A stretch of 64,000 nucleotides of DNA from Hungatella sp. UBA4396 (lineage in GTDB: Bacteria > Bacillota > Clostridia > Lachnospirales > Lachnospiraceae). This document shows positions 40,859-49,415 of this stretch, piece by piece; position 1 is the stretch's first letter, and each line of letters begins with the position of its first letter. Under the pieces are notes generated by a model, which made no database searches, had not been told where the DNA came from, and worked only from the letters and a program-made list of their open reading frames with translations. The position numbers were made by a program, and so were the translations under genes. The stretch spans positions 86,022 to 150,021 of the forward strand of contig DGRE01000041.1 of the NCBI GenBank assembly GCA_002389905.1, read 5' to 3'.

Positions 40859-42178
40859 ATGGGTTCATTTATACCTGCAACTGATCAGGACAGAAAAGAA
40901 ATGCTGTCAGCCATCGGTGTTGAGAAGATAGAAGACCTTTTTGGACAGCTTCCCCAGGAAGTTATGCTGAAGGGGGAATTAAACCTTCCCCGGGGAATGT
41001 CTGAAATGGAAGTATACAGGAAGATGGAAGGCATTGCAGCAAAGAATAAGGTGTTTCCGGTGGTATTTCGTGGAGCAGGTGCGTATAAGCACTATATTCC
41101 CTCCATTGTGAAAAGCGTGCTGTCCAAAGAAACTCTGTATACGGCTTACACTCCCTATCAGGCGGAATTGAGCCAGGGGATTTTGCGTTCCATATTTGAA
41201 TACCAGACCATGATCTGTGAACTGACAGGAATGGATACGGCCAATGCTTCCGTATATGACGGTGCGGCTGCGGCCGCAGAAGCTGTGGCTATGTGCAGGG
41301 ACAGGAAAAGGGATAAGGTCTTTGTATCCGCAGCGGTTCATCCTCAGGTTATGGAGACTATAAAAACATATTGCTTTGGAAACGGGATGGAGCTGGTTGT
41401 CATTCCTGAAAAAGACGACCTTACAGACCTGGATTTCTTAAAGGAAAAGGCGGATGGCCAGACTGCATGTGTCTATATCCAGAATCCTAATTATTACGGC
41501 AGCTTAGAACCGGCAGAGGAGATTGGGACTATAGCAAAGGAAGCCGGAGCAAAGTATATTATGGGAGTAAATCCCATTTCCCTGGCGCTCATAAAGACAC
41601 CGGGAGAGTACGGCGCTGATATTGCGGTGGGAGAGGGACAGCCCCTTGGACTTCCTCTGTCATTTGGAGGACCATATATCGGCTTTATGGCCTGCACCAA
41701 GGAAATGACCAGGAAGCTGCCGGGAAGAATTGCCGGAGAAACTGTTGATTCCAACGGAAAGACGGGATACGTTCTGACCCTTCAGGCCAGGGAGCAGCAT
41801 ATCAGGAGAGAAAAGGCATTGAGCAACATCTGTTCCAACCAGGCACTTTGCGCTCTGGCAGTGTCAGTCTATTTATCGGCAATGGGGCCGGAAGGGCTGA
41901 AAGAGGCAGCGGTTCAATGCATGTCAAAGGCTCATTATATGGCTGACCGTTTGGAATCCATCGGATATCCGGTTATCAATGAAGGAGAATTCTTCCATGA
42001 GTTTGTAACTATTTCAAAAGCTCCTGCAGAAAGTGTTCTGAGGGCCCTGGAGAACCAGGGAATTCTTGGAGGATATCCCTTAACCGGTAAAAGGACCGGG
42101 CAGATCCTATGGTGCTGTACGGAATTGAATGCAAAAGATGACATTGACCGTGTCATCGACATTCTGAAGGAGGTGTAA
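40859..42178 (+). CDS. gcvPA: Glycine dehydrogenase subunit 1 (P protein, alpha)
   Basis: A 439-residue half of the split PLP-dependent glycine decarboxylase found in Firmicutes and archaea. It has FIPATDQDRKEMLSAIGVE, FRGAGAYKHYIPSIVKSVLS, and the structural ASVYDGAAAAAEAVAMC. The PLP lysine lies in the other subunit. AGAGGAGG precedes the ATG, and its 3' end contains the ribosome binding site for gcvPB, 4 bases before that start. Confidence 0.95.
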   Translation: MGSFIPATDQDRKEMLSAIGVEKIEDLFGQLPQEVMLKGELNLPRGMSEMEVYRKMEGIAAKNKVFPVVFRGAGAYKHYIPSIVKSVLSKETLYTAYTPYQAELSQGILRSIFEYQTMICELTGMDTANASVYDGAAAAAEAVAMCRDRKRDKVFVSAAVHPQVMETIKTYCFGNGMELVVIPEKDDLTDLDFLKEKADGQTACVYIQNPNYYGSLEPAEEIGTIAKEAGAKYIMGVNPISLALIKTPGEYGADIAVGEGQPLGLPLSFGGPYIGFMACTKEMTRKLPGRIAGETVDSNGKTGYVLTLQAREQHIRREKALSNICSNQALCALAVSVYLSAMGPEGLKEAAVQCMSKAHYMADRLESIGYPVINEGEFFHEFVTISKAPAESVLRALENQGILGGYPLTGKRTGQILWCCTELNAKDDIDRVIDILKEV

Positions 42179-42182
42179 GGAT

Positions 42183-43643
42183 ATGCTGATATTTGAAAAG
42201 GGACGGGAAGGAAGAAGCTTAAGCATTCTGCCGGAGTGTGATGTTCCGGTCACTATGCCAAAGGAGGGCGGCCGGAGAAAGATAGACCTGCATCTGCCTC
42301 AGATGTCTGAAAATGATATAAGCAGGCATTATACAGAAACTGCAAAAATGGCATACGGTGTCAATGACGGCTTTTATCCTTTGGGTTCCTGCACCATGAA
42401 ATACAATCCAAAGATCAACGAAGATACATCCTCTCTCCCCGGTTTTACCCAGATTCATCCGCTGCAGCCGGAGCATACGGTACAGGGGTGTCTGGAGGTG
42501 CTGAAAACAGCAGAACAGTACCTTTGTGAAATTACGGGAATGGACCGGATGACCTTTCAGCCGGCAGCAGGCGCTCACGGAGAATTTGTGGGACTTTTGC
42601 TGATGAAGGCATACCATGAAAGCCGGGGCGACAAAAAGAGAACTAAAATCATAGTTCCTGATTCCGCCCACGGAACCAATCCTGCAAGTGCATCCATGGT
42701 GGGCTTTTCCGTAGTCAGCATTCCATCGACAGAGGACGGCGGAGTGGATTTAGAGGCCCTGAGAAAGGCAGTGGGAGAGGATACGGCAGGTCTGATGCTG
42801 ACTAATCCCAACACCTTGGGGCTTTTTGATAAAAATATACTGGAGATTACAAAAATCATCCATGATGCAGGCGGTCTGGCCTACTATGACGGAGCCAATT
42901 TAAATGCTGTTATGGGTATGGTAAGGCCTGGTGATATGGGCTTTGATGTGGTTCACTTAAATCTTCATAAAACCTTTTCCACTCCTCACGGAGGCGGAGG
43001 CCCGGGAAGCGGACCTGTAGGCTGCAAGAGCTTTCTGGCTGAATTTTTACCCGGTGATCTGACGGAGAAGACAGACCGGTATCTGTTAAAAAATCCGCTC
43101 CAAAGCATGGGCCGGGTGAAGAGCTTTTACGGAAATTTCCTGACTGTGGTCAGAGCCACAACTTATCTGCTTATGCTTGGAAAGGAAGGGGTTCGGTCGG
43201 CTTCACAGCATGCTGTGTTAAATGCCAACTATATGATGGTAAAGTTAAAGGATATTTACGATATGGCATACCCCGGACTCTGCATGCATGAATTTGTCAT
43301 GAGTCTGGCAAGGCTTAAAAAGGAAACCGGAGTATCGGCCATGGACATTGCAAAGGGATTTCTAGACCATGGAATCCATCCGCCTACCATGTATTTTCCG
43401 CTGATTGTGCCGGAAGCATTGATGGCAGAGCCTACGGAAACAGAATCCAAGGAAACCTTAGATCATGTGATTTCTGTATTCCGCAGCCTTTATGAAACGG
43501 CAAAATCTGATCCGGAAACCCTGCATCAGGCTCCCATCTGCACACCTGTCACCAGACTTGATGAAGTGAGGGCAGCCAGAAATCCAATACTAAAATACGA
43601 CTTCTCAGATAAGGAAACAGATAAAGATGATACAGGAAATTAA
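42183..43643 (+). CDS. gcvPB: Glycine dehydrogenase subunit 2 (P protein, beta)
   Basis: A 486-residue PLP-binding half of the P protein. The internal aldimine Lys is Lys263 in NLHKTFSTPHGGGGPGSGP, preceded by YYDGANLNAVMGMVRPGDMG. PDSAHGTNPASASMVGF is also conserved. With gcvPA it decarboxylates glycine and loads the aminomethyl group on GcvH. GGAGGTG lies in the end of gcvPA. Its C-terminal coding overlaps the lipoate ligase start by 17 bases. Confidence 0.95.
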   Translation: MLIFEKGREGRSLSILPECDVPVTMPKEGGRRKIDLHLPQMSENDISRHYTETAKMAYGVNDGFYPLGSCTMKYNPKINEDTSSLPGFTQIHPLQPEHTVQGCLEVLKTAEQYLCEITGMDRMTFQPAAGAHGEFVGLLLMKAYHESRGDKKRTKIIVPDSAHGTNPASASMVGFSVVSIPSTEDGGVDLEALRKAVGEDTAGLMLTNPNTLGLFDKNILEITKIIHDAGGLAYYDGANLNAVMGMVRPGDMGFDVVHLNLHKTFSTPHGGGGPGSGPVGCKSFLAEFLPGDLTEKTDRYLLKNPLQSMGRVKSFYGNFLTVVRATTYLLMLGKEGVRSASQHAVLNANYMMVKLKDIYDMAYPGLCMHEFVMSLARLKKETGVSAMDIAKGFLDHGIHPPTMYFPLIVPEALMAEPTETESKETLDHVISVFRSLYETAKSDPETLHQAPICTPVTRLDEVRAARNPILKYDFSDKETDKDDTGN

Positions 43644-44625
43644 ATATGTAGACGGAAGCGGCTATGATCCATATTTAAATCTTGCCATTGAAGAATATTT
43701 ACTGGAAACAACAGGAAAAGACGCCTGCACCTTATACCTTTGGCAGAATGAAAATACAGTTGTAATCGGCAAAAATCAGAACCCATGGAAGGAATGCAGA
43801 GTCCGGGAGCTGGAACAGGCTGGCGGCCATCTGGTGAGACGGCTTTCAGGCGGAGGTGCAGTATACCATGACCTTGGAAATCTGAATTTCACATTTCTTG
43901 TTCAGAAGGGAAATTATGATCTGGAAAAGCAGTTGGAGGTCATTTTAAGAGGGGGCAAAAAGCTGGGAATCCACGGGGAAAAATCAGGGCGGAACGATAT
44001 TACGGTGTCCGGACGGAAGTTTTCCGGCAACGCCTTTTATACCAGGGGAGATAAATGCTATCACCATGGAACTTTGATGGTCAGCGCGGACCTTGATAAG
44101 TTGTCCCAATATCTGCAGGTTTCAAAGGATAAACTGGCATTAAAGGGAGTGGATTCCGTCAGATCCAGAGTGACCAATCTTTCGGAATACCGCCCTGATC
44201 TGACCATTGATCTGTTAAAGGAAAAGCTTCTGGAGGCATTTGAAGAAATTTATGGGTGCAAGGCGGCTTTTTGCAGACAGGAGGATCTGGATCAGAAAGC
44301 ATTGACAGAGGGAAGGGGAAAATTCTCTTCCTGGAACTGGCTCTATGGCCGGAACATGGATTTCCAGTATGAGCTTTCAAAGCGGTTTGTATGGGGAAAT
44401 GCAATCTGGCAGTTTCAGGTAAACGCAGGAATGATAAAGGATCTGCAGGTATTTTCTGATTCCATGGAACCGGACCTTATGGATATGCTCCCCGGTTACA
44501 TAAAGGGATGCAAGTATGACAATGATGATATCTGCGGCAAGCTGGAACAGGTTCCTGCAAAAAACCAGGCCCATCGGACTATCCTTGAGGATTTAAAGGA
44601 GTTTTTTGCGGCTGCAGAATTATAA
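43627..44625 (+). CDS. lplA: Lipoate-protein ligase
   Basis: A 332-residue LplA-type ligase that activates lipoate with ATP and attaches it to GcvH. Hallmarks are NTVVIGKNQNPWKEC, LVRRLSGGGAVYHDLGNLNF, and GRKFSGNAFYTRGDKCYHHG. The C-terminal accessory domain (residues about 245-330) is present, so it is the full bidomain type. Placement directly after gcvPB, with overlap, makes it the dedicated lipoylation enzyme for the operon. Confidence 0.93.
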   Translation: MIQEIKYVDGSGYDPYLNLAIEEYLLETTGKDACTLYLWQNENTVVIGKNQNPWKECRVRELEQAGGHLVRRLSGGGAVYHDLGNLNFTFLVQKGNYDLEKQLEVILRGGKKLGIHGEKSGRNDITVSGRKFSGNAFYTRGDKCYHHGTLMVSADLDKLSQYLQVSKDKLALKGVDSVRSRVTNLSEYRPDLTIDLLKEKLLEAFEEIYGCKAAFCRQEDLDQKALTEGRGKFSSWNWLYGRNMDFQYELSKRFVWGNAIWQFQVNAGMIKDLQVFSDSMEPDLMDMLPGYIKGCKYDNDDICGKLEQVPAKNQAHRTILEDLKEFFAAAEL

Positions 44626-44632
44626 AAACCAG

Positions 44633-44663
44633 GGGCGTTTGAAATTCACTTCAAACGCCCTTT
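44633..44663 (+). terminator. Intra-operon hairpin before lpdA
   Basis: GGGCGTTTGAA and TTCAAACGCCC form an 11-bp stem followed by only TTT and then AAGGAGG. It may be a partial terminator or an RNA processing/stability element that lowers lpdA levels. Confidence 0.5.
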
Positions 44664-44676
44664 AAGGAGGGATTGG

Positions 44677-46089
44677 ATGGAGGAAATGTATGATCTGCTC
44701 ATTATCGGCGCAGGCCCCGGAGGATATGTAGCGGCTATTAAAGCGGCAAAGCTGGGAATGAAGACAGCAATCATAGAAAACCGGGAAACAGGAGGTACCT
44801 GTTTAAACCGGGGCTGTGTTCCGGCCAAGGCCATGCTTCATGCTGCAAAGCTGTATCAGGAAGTCTTGTCAGGAGAACGGTTCGGAATCATTTCAAAGGA
44901 TGTAAGCTATGATTACAGCAAGGTGATGTCCTATAAAAATGAGACCTCCGAAAGCCTCAGACTTGGTGTGGAGCAGCTTTTAAAGGGAAATAAGATAGAC
45001 CGGATTCATGGAACCGGATCCCTGACAAAGGATGGAAGTGTCAAGGTCACAACAGAGGACGGGGAAATACTTCTGAAAGGGAAGCATGTACTGCTTGCAA
45101 CAGGGTCAAAGCCTTCTTTTCCGCCTATTGAGGGAATCCGCCTTCCCGGAGTCATGACAAGCAATGAGCTGTTCCAGCTTGACCATGTGCCGGAAAGCTT
45201 GATTATTATAGGAGGCGGAGTCATAGGAGTGGAATTTGCCACTGTATTTGCTTCCTTTGGTTCCAAGGTTATGCTGCTGGAGGCTGAGGAACGGCTTCTG
45301 CCTGGACTGGATAAGGAAATCTCACAGAATTTAAAGCTGATCTTGAAAAAGAGAGGCGTTGACATTTACACCAAGGCATTTGTCCAGAAAATAGAAAAAG
45401 AGGGACAGGATTTTATCTGTACTTTTTTGGAAAAGGGAAAGAATAAAGAGACAGTCGGGGTTCTAAAAAGCCCTTACCTGCTTTCAGCTGCCGGACGGAT
45501 TCCAAATACAGAGGGGCTGATGGAGGAAGGCGTTTCCATTGAAATGAACAGGGGACGGATTCTGGTAAATGAAAATTTTGAGACAAGTATGCCGGGAGTC
45601 TTTGCTATCGGTGATGTGACAGGAGGCATCCAGTTGGCTCATGCCGCCAGTTCTCAGGGAATCTGTGCAGTGGAGGCGATGAATGGCGAAGAGCTGTCAA
45701 TTGATTTGTCAGTCATTCCATCCTGTGTTTATACTGATCCTGAAATTGCTTGTGTTGGAATAACGGAAGATGAAGCGAAGGAAAAGGGAATTGAGGTTGT
45801 TGTCGGAAAATTCTTGACACATGGCAATAGCAAGTCCTTTATTACCAAGGAAGAGAGAGGGTTTGTTAAGGTTGTGACGGATAAGGAAACAGGAATATTG
45901 CTGGGAGCCCAGATGATGTGTGCCAGGGCTACGGATATGATCGGAGAAATGGGGACAGCCATCTCCAATAAACTGACAGCCAGACAGCTTTTAAAGGCCA
46001 TGCGGGCCCATCCGACTTACAATGAATCCGTGGCAGAAGCGCTGGAGGATTGCATTGGCGGAGCCATTCATGCACTGCCCCGCAGATAG
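44677..46089 (+). CDS. lpdA: Dihydrolipoyl dehydrogenase (L protein)
   Basis: A 470-residue FAD flavoenzyme that reoxidises dihydrolipoyl-GcvH with NAD+. FAD motif IIGAGPGGYVAAIKAAKLG, redox disulfide Cys42/Cys47 in GGTCLNRGCVPAK, NAD motif IIIGGGVIGVEFATVFASFG, and the dimer-interface HPTYNESVAEAL with the catalytic His. GCVPAK is a small change from the usual GCIPSK. AAGGAGG precedes the ATG. It completes the glycine cleavage system locus; no pyruvate dehydrogenase genes are nearby, so this is its dedicated E3. Confidence 0.95.
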   Translation: MEEMYDLLIIGAGPGGYVAAIKAAKLGMKTAIIENRETGGTCLNRGCVPAKAMLHAAKLYQEVLSGERFGIISKDVSYDYSKVMSYKNETSESLRLGVEQLLKGNKIDRIHGTGSLTKDGSVKVTTEDGEILLKGKHVLLATGSKPSFPPIEGIRLPGVMTSNELFQLDHVPESLIIIGGGVIGVEFATVFASFGSKVMLLEAEERLLPGLDKEISQNLKLILKKRGVDIYTKAFVQKIEKEGQDFICTFLEKGKNKETVGVLKSPYLLSAAGRIPNTEGLMEEGVSIEMNRGRILVNENFETSMPGVFAIGDVTGGIQLAHAASSQGICAVEAMNGEELSIDLSVIPSCVYTDPEIACVGITEDEAKEKGIEVVVGKFLTHGNSKSFITKEERGFVKVVTDKETGILLGAQMMCARATDMIGEMGTAISNKLTARQLLKAMRAHPTYNESVAEALEDCIGGAIHALPRR

Positions 46090-46133
46090 TGTTTTTAAAT
46101 TGGTTTTATTTAAAATTCCATAAGGGGATTCTA

Positions 46134-46162
46134 TTGAAACAGATTAAAGTGTATGATACAAT
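46134..46162 (+). promoter_or_regulatory. Promoter of the type I toxin mRNA
   Basis: TTGAAA, 17-base spacer, TACAAT. The predicted transcript starts near 46169 with GAAAGCACCC, identical to the first bases of the antisense RNA from the opposite strand. Confidence 0.7.
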
Positions 46163-46253
46163 TCTTTTATGAAAGCACCCATGACAGGGTGGCAGCCTCC
46201 CGACCCAATGAAAGACCGGCTTGCCGGAATACATAGGAAGGGAGGTGACGCAT

Positions 46254-46370
46254 ATGACAGCCTATGAAATCATTACGATTTTCCTTGGGATATTGGCTTT
46301 GCTGATTTCCTTTGGCGGTTTGCTTCTTGCGTTGCTTACCTTTCTCGACAAGAGAAATAAGCGCAAATAA
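46254..46370 (+). CDS. Small membrane toxin, putative holin-like (type I TA)
   Basis: A 38-residue protein: a short start MTAYEIITI, one hydrophobic segment FLGILALLISFGGLLLALL, and a basic tail DKRNKRK. This is the layout of the Hol_Tox small-toxin family of Firmicutes type I systems. GGGAGGTG precedes the ATG; in the 5' leader, CCTCCC at 46196-46201 is complementary to GGGAGG at 46240-46245 and can hide the ribosome binding site. A strong minus-strand promoter fires toward its 3' end. It is shorter than the usual gene-finding cut-off. Confidence 0.75.
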   Translation: MTAYEIITIFLGILALLISFGGLLLALLTFLDKRNKRK

Positions 46371-46465
46371 AAATGCCTATCCTGTCTGACCACAGGATAG
46401 GCGGTGCCCGTAAGGGCATTTAGGTTATTCGTGGGGCCTCCACCTTTGGAGTGGGTGCTTTCTCT
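46366..46465 (-). ncRNA. Antisense RNA antitoxin
   Basis: Promoter TTGAAA, 17-base spacer, TATATT on the minus strand (46500-46472). The predicted transcript begins near 46465 with GAAAGCACCCACTCC. It ends at a hairpin GCCTATCCTGT / ACAGGATAGGC (46402-46375) followed by ATTTTTATTT, which overlaps the toxin stop codon. The roughly 100-nucleotide RNA would pair with the 3' part of the toxin mRNA. Confidence 0.7.
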
Positions 46466-46471
46466 ATAAAT

Positions 46472-46500
46472 AATATAACACAATACACCTCTGATTTCAA
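46472..46500 (-). promoter_or_regulatory. Promoter of the antisense RNA
   Basis: Minus strand: TTGAAA at 46500-46495, spacer 17, TATATT at 46477-46472. It appears stronger than the toxin promoter, as expected for an unstable antitoxin RNA. Confidence 0.75.
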
Positions 46501-46508
46501 GGGTTCAA

Positions 46509-46537
46509 TTGAGTTTTCCCTCCAACTATGCTAAAAT
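46509..46537 (+). promoter_or_regulatory. Promoter of the transaldolase gene
   Basis: TTGAGT, 17-base spacer, TAAAAT, 60 bases before the GTG start at 46597. Confidence 0.6.
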
Positions 46538-46596
46538 AATAAGAACAAGTAAACACCAGAAAAATGATTTCGCATTCATTCAAGGAGGAAAGCATT

Positions 46597-47250
46597 GTGA
46601 GATTTTTTGTAGACACGGCGAATTTAGAGGAAATAAAAAAAGCAAATGAAATGGGAATTATCTGCGGAGTAACAACCAATCCGTCACTGATTGCAAAAGA
46701 GGGAAGAGACACCAAAGCAGTGGTAGAAGAAATCGCAGGCTTGGTTGACGGCCCCATCAGCGGTGAGGTGAAGGCCACTACAGTTGATGCAGAAGGAATG
46801 ATCGCAGAAGGAAGGGAAATTGCCTCCATTCATCCCAATATGGTAGTTAAAATCCCCATGACAGTGGAAGGCTTAAAGGCTGTTAAGGTGCTGAGAGCAG
46901 AGGGGATTAAAACCAATGTGACCCTGGTTTTTTCAGTAGCTCAGGCGCTTCTGGCAGCCAGGGCAGGCGCTGCTTACGTTTCTCCTTTCTTAGGAAGGCT
47001 GGATGATATTTCCATGCCGGGAATTGAACTGATCAGGGATATTGCAGAGATATTCATGGTTCATGAGATCGAAACAGAAATCATTGCCGCAAGTGTGAGG
47101 AATCCCATCCATGTGATTGACTGTGCTAAAGCAGGCGCTGATATAGCAACGGTACCGTTCCCTGTTTTACTCCAGATGACAAAGCACCCTCTGACAGACC
47201 AGGGAATTGAAAAGTTCCAGGCTGATTATAGAAAAGTGTTCGGAGAGTAA
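46597..47250 (+). CDS. Transaldolase, TalC type (small-form, FSA/TalC family)
   Basis: A 217-residue Schiff-base aldolase. The catalytic Lys85 lies in VVKIPMT, and GVTTNPSLIAKEGRD is near the start. Two positions separate fructose-6-phosphate aldolase from transaldolase: E. coli FsaA has Gln59 and Tyr131, whereas here they are Glu57 and Phe131 (YVSPFLGR), as in transaldolases. So transaldolase activity is expected rather than dihydroxyacetone transfer. I chose GTG at 46597 because AAGGAGG lies just before it and the length fits the family; the ATG at 46564 adds a non-family peptide. Confidence 0.88.
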   Translation: MRFFVDTANLEEIKKANEMGIICGVTTNPSLIAKEGRDTKAVVEEIAGLVDGPISGEVKATTVDAEGMIAEGREIASIHPNMVVKIPMTVEGLKAVKVLRAEGIKTNVTLVFSVAQALLAARAGAAYVSPFLGRLDDISMPGIELIRDIAEIFMVHEIETEIIAASVRNPIHVIDCAKAGADIATVPFPVLLQMTKHPLTDQGIEKFQADYRKVFGE

Positions 47251-47261
47251 GAAATAATTTG

Positions 47262-47322
47262 AAAAATGCCGTAATTGCAGCCTCTGGAGGAATCCGCCTC
47301 CGGCTACAGTTACGGCGTTTTT
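47262..47322 (+). terminator. Terminator after the transaldolase gene
   Basis: AAAAATGCCGTAA pairs with TTACGGCGTTTTT, with an inner GGAGG/CCTCC stem. Confidence 0.85.
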
Positions 47323-47326
47323 CTAT

Positions 47327-47355
47327 TTGCCGTGGTCTTTGCTCTGTGGTAAAAT
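47327..47355 (+). promoter_or_regulatory. Promoter of the isomerase-dehydrogenase operon
   Basis: TTGCCG, 17-base spacer, TAAAAT. Confidence 0.55.
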
Positions 47356-47397
47356 GGTATTAATAACCAACTACGAAAAATCAGGAGGTACAGACAA

Positions 47398-48300
47398 ATG
47401 AAAGATCCGATTCAGAAATATTTCCAGGTGGGAACGATCCAATGGATGAGCCATCCGCCTGTTCAATACGATATTCTGGATTCTGTAAAAAGAATCGCAT
47501 GTGATGAATATTTTGGAGCCATTGAGCTGACTCAGATTACAGATGAAGAAAAGAGAAGACAGGTAAAAAAGATGCTGGAGCAGTCCCATCTTACGGTGTG
47601 CTACGGAGCCCAGCCAAGGCTGTTAGGCCCCAAGCTAAATCCCAATGACATCGACGAAGAGGGAAGAAAAGCAGCAGAAAAAACTCTTATAGAAGCAATC
47701 GATGAGGCTGAATATATGGGAGCTAAAGGAATTGCATTTCTGGCAGGCAAGTGGGAGGCAGCCACAAAGGATCAGGCTTATGAGCAGCTTTTAAAAACCA
47801 CAAGAAATCTGTGTGATTATGCGGCCCCCAAAGGGATGATAGTGGAACTGGAAGTATTTGATTTTGATATGGACAAGGCAGCTCTTATGGGACCGGCTCC
47901 CTATGCAGCAAGGTTTGCGGCAGATATGCGGATGAGTCATAATAACTTTGGGCTGATGGTTGACTTATCCCATTTCCCCACCACATATGAAACCAGCAAA
48001 TTTGTAATTCAGACCCTTCGTCCTTATATCACCCATTTCCACATCGGAAACGCTGTGGTGAAAAAGGATTGTGAGGCTTACGGAGATCAGCACCCCAGAT
48101 TCGGCTATCCCAACAGCGCCAATGATGTGGAGGAGCTGAGAGACTTCTTTACCGTGTTGAAAGAAGAGGGCTTTTTCAACAGTAAAAACCCATATGTCCT
48201 CTCTTTTGAAGTAAAGCCCTGGGCAGATGAAGACGGAGATATCATTCTTGCCAATACAAAACGTGTTATCAACCGGGCATGGGCACTTCTGGAAGATTAA
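47398..48300 (+). CDS. Sugar phosphate isomerase/epimerase (TIM barrel)
   Basis: A 300-residue AP-endonuclease-2/xylose-isomerase-like TIM barrel. Segments KGMIVELEVFDFDMDKAALM, GLMVDLSHFPTTYE and ITHFHIGNAV carry the Glu, Asp/His and His side chains that usually bind the metal, and VLSFEVKPW supplies a late Glu. Family members isomerise or epimerise keto-sugars and hydroxypyruvate-like compounds. It precedes the D-2-hydroxyacid dehydrogenase by 45 bases, suggesting a shared pathway. The substrate is unknown. Confidence 0.82.
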   Translation: MKDPIQKYFQVGTIQWMSHPPVQYDILDSVKRIACDEYFGAIELTQITDEEKRRQVKKMLEQSHLTVCYGAQPRLLGPKLNPNDIDEEGRKAAEKTLIEAIDEAEYMGAKGIAFLAGKWEAATKDQAYEQLLKTTRNLCDYAAPKGMIVELEVFDFDMDKAALMGPAPYAARFAADMRMSHNNFGLMVDLSHFPTTYETSKFVIQTLRPYITHFHIGNAVVKKDCEAYGDQHPRFGYPNSANDVEELRDFFTVLKEEGFFNSKNPYVLSFEVKPWADEDGDIILANTKRVINRAWALLED

Positions 48301-48345
48301 AGCAAAAAAAGGTGATTTCAAATATCGGAATGGGAGGAAGACGAA

Positions 48346-49305
48346 ATGAAAATCGTAATATTAGACGGGTATACGGAAAATCCGGGGGATTTATCCTGGA
48401 GCGGAATGGAACAGTTTGGTGAAGTTACAGTATATGACAGAACGGCCGAAGAACTGATTATCCAGCGGATTGGTGACGCAGAGGCAGTTTACACCAACAA
48501 GACACCTTTGACCAAATCCACCTTGGAAGCATGTCCCGGCATCAAATATATCGGTGTGCTTGCCACCGGCTACAACGTGGTGGATATTGAGGCGGCAAAG
48601 GAAAGAGGCATTCCGGTGTCAAATATCCCATCTTATGGGACGGAAGCTGTTGCCCAGTTTACCATTGCATTGCTGCTGGAGCTTTGCCACCATATCGGAG
48701 ACCATTCCTGGTCTGTTATGGAAGGAGATTGGATCAGAAGTGAGGATTTCTGCTATTGGAATTACCCCCTTACGGAACTGGCTGGAAAGACTATGGGAAT
48801 CATTGGATTTGGAAAAATTGGACAGGCCACGGCTAAGATTGCCCAGGCTTTGGGAATGAAGATTCTGGCTTATTCCAGGACAAGGGAAGACGGATTGGAA
48901 ACGGAAACCTGCCGTTATGTGGAGCTTGATGAGCTTTTGGCAAATTCTGACGTGATTTCCCTTCATTGCCCCCTTCATCCTGATACCCAGGGCATGATCA
49001 ATAAAGAAACCATTGCTAAGATGAAGGATCATGTCATGATTCTCAACAGCTCCAGAGGGCCTTTGATTGTGGAAGAGGATTTAAAGGAGGCGTTAAACAG
49101 CGGCAAGGTTTGGGGAGCAGCAGTTGATGTTGTTTCGGCGGAGCCGATGAAAGAAGACAATCCCCTGCTGAAAGCCAGGAACTGCATTATCACCCCTCAC
49201 ATTGCCTGGGCGCCAAAGGAAACGAGACAGAGGCTGATGGACATTGCAGTGGATAACTTAAGGGCTTATGCCGAGGGCTGCCCTCAGAATGTTGTAAATA
49301 AATAA
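48346..49305 (+). CDS. D-2-hydroxyacid dehydrogenase (glycerate/hydroxypyruvate type)
   Basis: A 319-residue NAD-dependent oxidoreductase. The nucleotide motif is MGIIGFGKIGQATAKIAQAL, and the catalytic triad is Arg in NSSRGPLI, Glu in VVSAEPM, and His in TPHIAWAP. The AKERGIPVSNIPSYGTEAVA segment is shared with hydroxypyruvate reductase/glycerate dehydrogenase. GGGAGGAAG precedes the ATG. With the upstream isomerase-type protein it may interconvert tartronate semialdehyde/hydroxypyruvate and glycerate, but this is context only. Confidence 0.9.
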   Translation: MKIVILDGYTENPGDLSWSGMEQFGEVTVYDRTAEELIIQRIGDAEAVYTNKTPLTKSTLEACPGIKYIGVLATGYNVVDIEAAKERGIPVSNIPSYGTEAVAQFTIALLLELCHHIGDHSWSVMEGDWIRSEDFCYWNYPLTELAGKTMGIIGFGKIGQATAKIAQALGMKILAYSRTREDGLETETCRYVELDELLANSDVISLHCPLHPDTQGMINKETIAKMKDHVMILNSSRGPLIVEEDLKEALNSGKVWGAAVDVVSAEPMKEDNPLLKARNCIITPHIAWAPKETRQRLMDIAVDNLRAYAEGCPQNVVNK

Positions 49306-49415
49306 CGGGCACTTATTTTCAGAATTCCGGTAAAAATAAAAGGTTTGTGGAATGAAAAAGGAGTATTGCAATTATGATGAAATAAAATGACGTTTAACTG
49401 GAAGAGGAGAGGCAT

